Shown here piece after piece: positions 1 through 5,088 of a DNA stretch of 10,702 nucleotides. Every line of letters begins with the position of its first letter. Positions within the stretch are counted from its first letter, which is position 1. The notes under the pieces are model-generated. The model searched no databases. It was given only the letters and a program-made list of their open reading frames with translations, and had not been told where the DNA came from. The position numbers and the translations under genes are program-made. Origin of the DNA: DAOVDI01 sp965373045 (GTDB lineage Bacteria > Acidobacteriota > Aminicenantia > Aminicenantales > Aminicenantaceae); contig CBDVEQ010000088.1 in the NCBI GenBank assembly GCA_965373045.1, positions 1 to 10,702 on the forward strand, read 5' to 3'.

Positions 1-30
1 AGCTCAAGAAACTCCATGAACTCAAAGAAC

Positions 31-57
31 TGGATTCCCGTTTGCACGGGAATGACG
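31..57. repeat. REP-like hairpin repeat
   Basis: The arms ATTCCCGT (34-41) and ACGGGAAT (46-53) form a perfect 8-bp stem around the 4-base loop TTGC, preceded by TGG and followed by GACGG. Hairpins of the form GGATTCCCG...CGGGAATGACG are a common dispersed intergenic repeat in many bacterial genomes (compare the dRS3 type of Neisseria). There is no T-tract after the stem, so it is not a typical intrinsic terminator. Whether it is multicopy cannot be seen from one window. Confidence 0.6.
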
Positions 58-110
58 GAACACGACGAAGCCACTGCGGTAAGATCGGCATGTTAATTGT
101 TCAGGCTGCT

Positions 111-200
111 CTGGATTATTCACGAGTCGATATGCGAGGCGTGGCGTATGAAGCCGTATTAATATACTGCGAATGCGCCGCAACAAAGCAGATCGGCTCG
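111..200. repeat. Nested-stem intergenic repeat element
   Basis: The outer arms CGAGTCGAT (123-131) and ATCGGCTCG (192-200) pair over 9 positions with one G-T pair. The inner arms GTGGCGTAT (141-149) and ATGCGCCGC (173-181) pair over 9 positions with two G-T pairs. At the apex GTAT (156-159) and ATAC (164-167) form a small hairpin. Use of G-T pairs suggests structure kept as RNA or as folded single strand, though decay of an old repeat would look similar. The left flank CTGGATTATTCAC (111-123) recurs inverted at 2591-2603, on the other side of the hydrolase/permease unit. Function unknown. Confidence 0.5.
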
Positions 201-310
201 CCCGAAGGGTAAAAAATGCCGATAATAAAATTGAGATCTTACAGAGATGTTATAGAACAAAATTATGGAAAAAATTGTTTGGATAAAAAGCATGACTAGA
301 TTTTTTATAA

Positions 311-347
311 TATGTTAGTTTATCGGCAGTTTTTATAAATAAAGCAG
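311..347 (+). repeat. Left arm of 37-bp inverted repeat
   Basis: This 37-bp stretch matches the reverse complement of 2547-2583 at 35 of 37 positions; the two differences are at 319 and 337. It runs from TATGTTAG through a central TTATCGGCAGTTTTTAT to AATAAAGCAG. It ends 2 bp before the stop codon of the permease (349-351), so it lies immediately 3' of the two-gene unit. No convincing target-site duplication is seen outside the pair. Confidence 0.85.
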
Positions 348-348
348 G

Positions 349-1077
349 TTAAAGGAGGCTTTTGATAAGAACAATAATTCCTACAGCAGCAGAAACGGTC
401 AGGATTGCGGGCTTTGTTAGCCCTTTGTCCAGAAGTCGAACGGTCAGCCTGGATGACCAAAATCCAAGAAGAATGCCGGGCAGCAGGATCAGGGCCATAT
501 AAACTTCTCTCAGCCCAAACCGCCCGATTACAACTAGAGATGAAATGGAAATGATAGTGCCGAAAATAAATATGCTGGAGAGAGTTCCGCGAATTTCAGG
601 CCCTTTCTGGTTTTGATAGACAAGGGCCATGGGAGCTCCTCCGATAGCAGAGGTTGTGCCCATCAGGCCAGATAGTGTTCCGGCAGAAAAAATGTTTAAA
701 GGCTTGAGCGTAAGCTTGATCTTGCTGAAGCTGATTAATACGGCCAGAATCACCATAGCTCCAAAAAGTGCAGACATGCTGTCTTCAGGGATGATGCTCA
801 GAAGAGATGCGCCAAAAATTGCGCCGGCAACACGTCCTGGAATGGCCCACTTCACCCCTTGAATGTGAATGGATCTATGATCCCGCCGGGCCATTAAAAG
901 AGTCAGAGCAAGAGCTGAGAGCAGGAGAGGACCTGGGATAAACGCGGGATGGACCAACACAAGAAGAGGAACTGCAATAGGACCCAATCCGAAACCGAGA
1001 GAACTTTGAAGAAGTGTTCCTGTAAAAACAATGCCTGTTACAAGCAGGACGCTTAAAAGGTCAATGGGAAGTTCCAT
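349..1077 (-). CDS. TauE/SafE-family membrane permease (sulfite/organosulfur exporter-like)
   Basis: This is a 242-residue, strongly hydrophobic inner-membrane protein with about eight predicted membrane segments (roughly residues 7-27, 31-62, 76-96, 101-118, 127-150, 164-185, 190-208 and 222-241). It has the internal duplication typical of TauE/SafE (DUF81) permeases: a Gly-rich stretch GTLLQSSLGFGLGPIAVPLL near residues 20-39 and a related GTLSGLMGTTSAIGGAPMAL at 133-152. Family members are linked to export of sulfite, sulfoacetate or other small organic anions, but the substrate cannot be read from sequence. The ATG start at 1077 lies 24 bp after the stop of the serine hydrolase gene on the same strand, so the two are probably co-transcribed, with the permease second. 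The Shine-Dalgarno sequence is weak. Length is normal for the family. The family call is firm; the substrate is unknown. Confidence 0.85.
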   Translation of the reverse strand: MELPIDLLSVLLVTGIVFTGTLLQSSLGFGLGPIAVPLLVLVHPAFIPGPLLLSALALTLLMARRDHRSIHIQGVKWAIPGRVAGAIFGASLLSIIPEDSMSALFGAMVILAVLISFSKIKLTLKPLNIFSAGTLSGLMGTTSAIGGAPMALVYQNQKGPEIRGTLSSIFIFGTIISISSLVVIGRFGLREVYMALILLPGILLGFWSSRLTVRLLDKGLTKPAILTVSAAVGIIVLIKSLL

Positions 1078-1101
1078 GATAAAAGGACTTCTATTGGCTT
1101 T

Positions 1102-2523
1102 TTATTCTACGGCATCAAGAATTCCGGTCATGAATTTCACAAAAGGAAGAGCTCCCTCTGTATCCATGCCCAGCCTGACTATAACCAGATTCATTGAAGG
1201 GATTATGACAGTATACTGTCCCTGATACCCATAACAATATATCATTTCTTGCGGCAGTGCGGGATACTCCCTGGTCTCGGGGTTTCCGGGAAAACCCTTG
1301 TTCAGCCAGAATTGAGCACCATAATTCCCTTTCGGGGATTTTGGTGTAGGAGTTGCTGTGTACTGCACCCAGCCGTCAGGAAGGATACGCTCTCCTTCCC
1401 ATACACCGTCATTGAGATAAAGCAGCCCAAAGCGAGCCCAGTCTCTCGCGCATGCATATACGTAAGCAGCCCCGACAAACATACCGGTCGCATCTGTTTC
1501 AAATACCGCGCTTCGCATTCCCAGCTTATTGAACAGGGCTTCTCTCGGAAATTTCAAGTACTCCTCCATGCTGTCAAAACTTCTTTGAATGATACCAGCC
1601 AGAATATTAGTAGTTCCGCTGGAGTAGGACCACTTCCCGTTAGGCTCTGTCTCAAGTGGAAAAGAGGCGGCGAATGCATCCATGTCCTGTTTTGTAAAGA
1701 ACATCCTGTTCACATCAGCAACAGGTTTTGTTTCATATTCTTCCTCAAATTCCAGGCCGCTGCTCATTCGGAGAAGCTGGTCAATGGTGATAGCATTCCT
1801 GGGATCATCAGGTGTGTTCCATTCCGGTACCGGCGCCGCTCCTTCAAGCGACAGCTTTCCCTGCCCCACCAGGATCCCGACCAAGGCACTGGTCACGCTT
1901 TTGCTCATGGACCATCCGATCAGTGGGGTTTCCCTTGTGATCCCATTTGCATAGCGTTCCGCCACGACCCTGCCGTCTTTGACAACAATTACTGCCCGTG
2001 TTCGCCACGGCTTGTCCGGATCCAGATCGTCAAAGGCTGAATTAACTGCTTTGTTCAGCTGCTCGATATTGATATTATCAGGGGGGGGTTCATCAGAAAG
2101 TTTATTACCTGTGGGCCAGGGAATCTCCTCCGGATTTATTGGCAGCGGCTCAGGAATTGGAACATCCCACGAGCGGATCTCTTCTGCATCGGCTCCGGAG
2201 AGAAGGACAGCTCCCAACTTATCATGATAAACCGCTTTGTTCTTGATTAAACCTAACAAACTCGTAGTGACTTCCTTTGCCTCGTGATCGACATTCCATT
2301 TGATAATCTTAAAAAGCGGGTGGAATGACAGGTCCTCTTCAATCACATTCTGCGCCTCCCTTCCGGAAACAAATACGCCGGAACAAAGGATCTTGGCTTT
2401 TATTCCCACGCCGATCGGCCCCTTTCCTAGATAAGGGGCAAATTTTATTCCCCCGACAATCACAACTCCAATAAAGATGACTAGAATTCCCAGCCACACT
2501 CTTTTTTTTGTAAATATTTTCAT
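1102..2523 (-). CDS. Membrane-anchored serine hydrolase, beta-lactamase/transpeptidase-like fold
   Basis: A 473-residue protein. Residues 8-27 form one hydrophobic N-terminal segment (signal anchor), so the bulk is probably periplasmic. An N-terminal region (about 35-130), with KILCSGVFVSGR near 44-55, precedes a class C beta-lactamase-like domain (about 150-470). The catalytic SxxK motif is S205-M-S-K208 in GWSMSKSV. The second motif is Y300-S-S in KWSYSSGTTN, where classical class C enzymes have YxN. GYQGQY near the C-terminus sits where the third (KTG-like) motif falls. This pattern suits the EstB/6-aminohexanoate-dimer-hydrolase-like esterases and amidases better than a true beta-lactamase. 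The substrate is unknown. The ATG start at 2523 has the strong Shine-Dalgarno GAGGAGGAG. A run of eight C in the coding strand (2081-2088) encodes part of DEPPPDN. It is the first gene of a probable operon with the TauE-like permease. Confidence 0.85.
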   Translation of the reverse strand: MKIFTKKRVWLGILVIFIGVVIVGGIKFAPYLGKGPIGVGIKAKILCSGVFVSGREAQNVIEEDLSFHPLFKIIKWNVDHEAKEVTTSLLGLIKNKAVYHDKLGAVLLSGADAEEIRSWDVPIPEPLPINPEEIPWPTGNKLSDEPPPDNINIEQLNKAVNSAFDDLDPDKPWRTRAVIVVKDGRVVAERYANGITRETPLIGWSMSKSVTSALVGILVGQGKLSLEGAAPVPEWNTPDDPRNAITIDQLLRMSSGLEFEEEYETKPVADVNRMFFTKQDMDAFAASFPLETEPNGKWSYSSGTTNILAGIIQRSFDSMEEYLKFPREALFNKLGMRSAVFETDATGMFVGAAYVYACARDWARFGLLYLNDGVWEGERILPDGWVQYTATPTPKSPKGNYGAQFWLNKGFPGNPETREYPALPQEMIYCYGYQGQYTVIIPSMNLVIVRLGMDTEGALPFVKFMTGILDAVE

Positions 2524-2525
2524 CG

Positions 2526-2534
2526 CTCCTCCTC
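2526..2534 (-). promoter_or_regulatory. Ribosome binding site of the serine hydrolase gene
   Basis: The minus strand reads GAGGAGGAG two bases before the ATG at 2521-2523; its AGGAGG core (2528-2533) has a 4-base spacer. This strong, slightly close Shine-Dalgarno sequence supports the chosen start. Confidence 0.7.
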
Positions 2535-2546
2535 ATATTATTCGTA

Positions 2547-2583
2547 CTGCTTTATTGATAAAAACTGCCGATAACCTAACATA
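2547..2583 (-). repeat. Right arm of 37-bp inverted repeat
   Basis: This is the reverse-complement partner of 311-347 (35 of 37 positions identical; differences at 2557 and 2575). It lies 24-60 bp upstream of the serine hydrolase start, so it would be in the 5' untranslated region or promoter of that gene. With the left arm it brackets the hydrolase/permease pair in a 2273-bp unit (311-2583). Confidence 0.85.
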
Positions 2584-2590
2584 AGTTATT

Positions 2591-2612
2591 GTGAATAATC
2601 CAGGCTATATAA
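2591..2612 (+). repeat. Left arm of 22-bp intergenic inverted repeat
   Basis: It pairs with 2659-2680 in inverted orientation, 19 of 22 positions matching; the best block is GTGAATA, one variable base, then TCCAGGCT. The two arms are separated by 46 bp between divergent genes. The first 13 bases are also the exact reverse complement of 111-123. It may be the end of a small MITE-like element or an operator half. Confidence 0.6.
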
Positions 2613-2633
2613 ACTTATGACACCAATCATCAA
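2606..2633 (-). promoter_or_regulatory. Candidate promoter for the serine hydrolase/permease operon
   Basis: On the minus strand TTGATG (2628-2633) and TATATA (2606-2611) are separated by 16 bases, a fair sigma-70-like pair. It would give a 5' untranslated region of roughly 75-80 bases containing the right arm of the 37-bp inverted repeat. The surrounding sequence is AT-rich, so such matches arise by chance; this is a weak call. Confidence 0.25.
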
Positions 2634-2658
2634 CTCACTATACACACTCTTAATCCAA

Positions 2659-2680
2659 TTATCCAGCCTGGAATATTCAC
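2659..2680 (-). repeat. Right arm of 22-bp intergenic inverted repeat
   Basis: The plus strand reads CCTGGAATATTCAC at 2667-2680, the reverse complement of 2591-2604 with one mismatch; pairing extends inward to 2659 with two more. It ends 25 bp upstream of the -35 element of the aldo/keto reductase promoter. Confidence 0.6.
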
Positions 2681-2705
2681 ACGATCTGGCTTCAATTTTA
2701 ATCAA

Positions 2706-2735
2706 TTTACAATTACAACAAAAATCATCTATACT
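2706..2735 (+). promoter_or_regulatory. Probable sigma-70-like promoter of the aldo/keto reductase gene
   Basis: TTTACA (2706-2711) and TATACT (2730-2735) each match the consensus hexamers at five of six positions and are 18 bases apart. Transcription would begin near 2742, giving a leader of about 45 bases before the ATG at 2788. The region is AT-rich, as promoters often are. Confidence 0.5.
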
Positions 2736-2771
2736 TTAAAAATAATATCCGAAATAAAAAAAGAATCCACA

Positions 2772-2780
2772 AAGAGGAGG
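2772..2780 (+). promoter_or_regulatory. Ribosome binding site of the aldo/keto reductase gene
   Basis: AAGAGGAGG ends 7 bases before the ATG at 2788, an almost ideal Shine-Dalgarno sequence. It fixes the start and therefore the presence of the complete Tat signal at the N-terminus. Confidence 0.8.
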
Positions 2781-2787
2781 ATTCCCC

Positions 2788-4008
2788 ATGTCACAAAAAA
2801 ACATGAACAGAAGGAAGTTCCTGGGAAGCACTGCACTGGGATTGATGACGGCAGGGCTTGGATTTCCACGCCTGACTGCATCAAGTGTTGAAAAATCCGG
2901 CGGGAACAAAATCATTTACAGAACACTAGGCAGGACCGGCCTGAAGATTTCCGCAGTAAGCTTCGGAGTGATGAATTCAGACAGTCCGGACCTTATCAAC
3001 CGTGCCCTGGACATGGGTGTCAATCACCTGGACACAGCCCATGTGTACCTCAGAGGAAAAAGCGAACAGGTCATAGGCGAGGTTGTTGAAAGACGGGGAG
3101 ATCGTGACAAAATCATCATTGGAACTAAAATGCGTTTCAACAGGGACCGCAAGACCCATCGTTTTCTCATGAACGGGACAGGGAGGCAGCCCGCAGCAAC
3201 CCCTGAGAATCTTTACGAACAACTCGAACTCAGCCTGGAACGTCTGCGAACGGATTATATAGATATTCTTTATCTTCACAGCTGTGACAGTCCGGAAATG
3301 GTTACCTTTGAACCGTTGAAGAACGCTTTAGTCAAAGTTAAAAAACAGGGAAAAACCCGGTTTATAGGAATCTCAACCCACAGCAATGAACCTGATGTAA
3401 TCCGGGCAGCAGTTAACACTGGCGTTTATGATGTGATCCTGACCTCATATAATTTCGTTCAAAAACACAGAAAGGAGGTTAAAAAGGCAATCCAATATGC
3501 CGTTGACAAAGGAATCGGGATCGTAGCCATGAAAACTCAGGGCGGCGGCCGTTTTCAAAGAGAGAGCAAGGTCGGAATCAACCATACTGCCGCTTTAAAA
3601 TGGGTCCTTCAGGATGAAAATGTCTGTACATCCATCCCCGGCATGACGTCATTTGATCAACTCGATCTCAATTTTAAGACAATGAATGATCTGGCCATAT
3701 CCAGCCAGGAAAAAGCCGACATCATTGCCGGCCAGGCCATGAATGGGATACTCTACTGTCAGAACTGCAGATCCTGTATCCCCTCCTGCCCTAAAAGTGT
3801 TGAAATCCCTCACTTGATCCGGGCCTATATGTACGCCGACGGCTACGGAAATCCTTACCAGGCAAGAAACACAATTGCAGAACTTCCAGACAAGGAAGGG
3901 CTGGATGTTTGCCGCAGCTGCACTTCATGCACAGCCGTATGCGCCAACGGCATTGATATCTCTGCTCGAGTCGATTTTCTAATCAAAAGCAAGTACTATC
4001 TAGGCTAA
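2788..4008 (+). CDS. Tat-exported aldo/keto reductase with C-terminal 4Fe-4S ferredoxin-like domain
   Basis: A 406-residue protein. The N-terminus has a twin-arginine signal, NRRKFLG (R8-R9), followed by a hydrophobic stretch ending near residue 31, so export of the folded protein to the periplasm is predicted. Residues about 42-300 are an aldo/keto reductase barrel with the expected tetrad: D82 in LDTAHVY, Y87, K114 in GTKM and H164 in LYLHS. Two cysteine motifs follow: C324-x2-C327-x2-C330-x3-C334-P and C375-x2-C378-x2-C381-x3-C385, each suited to a 4Fe-4S cluster. This domain order is known in a subgroup of aldo/keto reductases from anaerobes and environmental lineages; the substrate is unknown. 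Since NADPH is not normally periplasmic, Tat export suggests either cofactor loading before export or electron supply through the clusters (inference). The gene is alone on its strand, and its end overlaps the response regulator gene by 9 bp. Confidence 0.88.
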   Translation: MSQKNMNRRKFLGSTALGLMTAGLGFPRLTASSVEKSGGNKIIYRTLGRTGLKISAVSFGVMNSDSPDLINRALDMGVNHLDTAHVYLRGKSEQVIGEVVERRGDRDKIIIGTKMRFNRDRKTHRFLMNGTGRQPAATPENLYEQLELSLERLRTDYIDILYLHSCDSPEMVTFEPLKNALVKVKKQGKTRFIGISTHSNEPDVIRAAVNTGVYDVILTSYNFVQKHRKEVKKAIQYAVDKGIGIVAMKTQGGGRFQRESKVGINHTAALKWVLQDENVCTSIPGMTSFDQLDLNFKTMNDLAISSQEKADIIAGQAMNGILYCQNCRSCIPSCPKSVEIPHLIRAYMYADGYGNPYQARNTIAELPDKEGLDVCRSCTSCTAVCANGIDISARVDFLIKSKYYLG

Positions 4009-4383
4009 AGATACAGACACTAAAATCTCTTTCAGATAATCCAGCAGTTTCTTCATATCCAGGGGCTTTTCGATGAAATAGTCGGCTCCGGACTCACGGA
4101 TATACGTCCGGCAGGCCTGGCCTTTATATACAGCAGACATCAATACTACCTTGATCTTGGCAAGTTTCGGATCTTCTTTAATTTTTTTTGTAAGTTCGAG
4201 CCCATCTACAATGGGAAGCAGGATATCACTGATAACAATAGCCGGAATATGGTTTCTGACGATCTTCAATCCACTTGAACCATCACGGGCAGTAAACACC
4301 TCAAATCCCGCCTTTTTCAGAGTATGTTCTAAAAGGCGGAGAGTCACTTTTTCGTCCTCAACAATAACTATCTTGTAACTCAT
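4000..4383 (-). CDS. Single-domain response regulator (CheY-like receiver)
   Basis: The 127 residues make up one receiver domain with no output domain. All key residues are visible: the acidic pair D10/E11 in IVEDE, the phospho-acceptor D53 in VISDILLP, S83 in VVLMSAVY and K106 in IEKPLD. Such stand-alone receivers act through protein-protein contacts or phosphorelays rather than DNA binding. No histidine kinase is in the window, so its partner is unknown. The ATG start at 4383 has only a weak Shine-Dalgarno (GGGA about nine bases upstream). The gene lies 47 bp downstream of the HD-domain gene on the same strand, and a TATAAT element (4403-4408) in that gap could give it its own promoter. Its 3' end overlaps the convergent aldo/keto reductase gene by 9 bp, leaving no room for a separate terminator. 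Confidence 0.9.
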   Translation of the reverse strand: MSYKIVIVEDEKVTLRLLEHTLKKAGFEVFTARDGSSGLKIVRNHIPAIVISDILLPIVDGLELTKKIKEDPKLAKIKVVLMSAVYKGQACRTYIRESGADYFIEKPLDMKKLLDYLKEILVSVSLA

Positions 4384-4402
4384 AGTTTTTTCCCATTCCA
4401 GG

Positions 4403-4428
4403 ATTATATTTTAAACATGTCCAGACAT
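4403..4428 (-). promoter_or_regulatory. Possible promoter/operator of the response regulator gene
   Basis: On the minus strand a perfect TATAAT lies at 4403-4408, 19 bases upstream of the ATG at 4383. No good -35 hexamer is found 16-18 bases upstream, but a 12-bp palindrome ATGTC-TG-GACAT (4417-4428) lies in that interval. The palindrome could bind a regulator that replaces or blocks -35 recognition. A stem this short and a single hexamer can both occur by chance. Confidence 0.3.
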
Positions 4429-4430
4429 TG

Positions 4431-5000
4431 TTATTTTGACTTCGGACGAAATAGTTTTTCGACTTCTTTCTTGAATTCCTGGAAAATGGCCATATCCTCC
4501 AGGCTTTCAGGTCCGGAAGCAAAACTCTTCACCATATTTTTGTAATACCACTCCTGGCTGCTCTTTCCTTCATTGAAACGTTCCCAAACTTCTTCTCCTC
4601 TTTCCCCGTTATCATCGGCTATAGAAAGAATGTTGTCAAGCTTATCAGCACACGCAACAATCTTAGTATCTCTTGGAGCAGTGCTCATGAACTCAATGGC
4701 GTGGGATTTACGCACCATCCATGGCTGGCTTTTATCCTGTTCCGTGCATCCGTAAACAATGGTTGTCACCTCATCTCCGAACATCTGGCTGATATCACCG
4801 AGGGATATTGAGGTGTCCTCCACTACATCATGGAGCAGTCCTGCAGCGATCAATTCGTCAGAGCAGCCACAGCGGGAAAGGATCATGGCCACGCCAAATG
4901 GATGTGATATATACGGAATATCTGTATATTTACGCACATGGCCCTGGTGAGCTCTGGCTGCTACCTCGATAGCCATATTGATCATAGATTTTATCATCAT
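4431..5000 (-). CDS. Small HD-domain hydrolase, SpoT/MESH1-like
   Basis: A 189-residue protein consisting of a single HD phosphohydrolase domain related to the hydrolase half of RelA/SpoT. Visible signature residues are H33 in YISHPFGVA, the H57-D58 pair in AAGLLHDVVEDT, E61-D62 and D119/N123 in CADKLDNILS. It has no synthetase, TGS or ACT domain, so it matches small alarmone hydrolases (SAH/MESH1 type), which remove the 3' pyrophosphate of (p)ppGpp or, for MESH1, dephosphorylate NADPH. The actual substrate is unproven. The ATG at 5000 has another ATG as its second codon and no clear Shine-Dalgarno sequence; later Met codons (residues 6 and 9) are also possible starts. It lies 88 bp after the isomerase gene and 47 bp before the response regulator gene, all on one strand. 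Confidence 0.82.
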   Translation of the reverse strand: MMIKSMINMAIEVAARAHQGHVRKYTDIPYISHPFGVAMILSRCGCSDELIAAGLLHDVVEDTSISLGDISQMFGDEVTTIVYGCTEQDKSQPWMVRKSHAIEFMSTAPRDTKIVACADKLDNILSIADDNGERGEEVWERFNEGKSSQEWYYKNMVKSFASGPESLEDMAIFQEFKKEVEKLFRPKSK

Positions 5001-5088
5001 TTAATAACAGTAACTTACTATTCTAAAATTTAAAACCAATGCCGGCTTCTGCTTCAATTCCGCCAACATTTATCGTGAATGGTTCAGG

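Larger units (their letters stand above)
1..348. other. Repeat-rich non-coding region at left edge
   Basis: No convincing gene lies here. The frame open from base 1 to the TAA at 94-96 runs straight through a hairpin repeat (31-57), has no recognisable protein content and is judged spurious. The region holds a REP-like hairpin (34-53), a nested-stem repeat (123-200), a copy of a 15-bp motif (211-225) and the left arm of the 37-bp inverted repeat (311-347), which ends 2 bp from the permease stop codon. Bases 226-310 are AT-rich, and I see nothing else in them. It is probably an intergenic graveyard of dispersed repeats; the next gene to the left is outside the window. Confidence 0.7.

Noticed and set aside
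1..96. Plus-strand open frame from the window edge to TAA at 94-96
   Set aside because: It translates straight through the REP-like hairpin and has no other protein-like content; such frames commonly appear as false genes over this type of repeat.
1249..2040. Plus-strand open frame of 263 codons opposite the serine hydrolase
   Set aside because: It is antisense to a gene with clear catalytic motifs, and its residues are a composition shadow with no recognisable domain.
2560..2574. GCCGATAA as a sigma-28 (flagellar) -10 element
   Set aside because: The consensus needs TAAA about 15 bases upstream; none of the three copies (near 211, 320 and 2560) has it at that spacing, and no motility genes are near.
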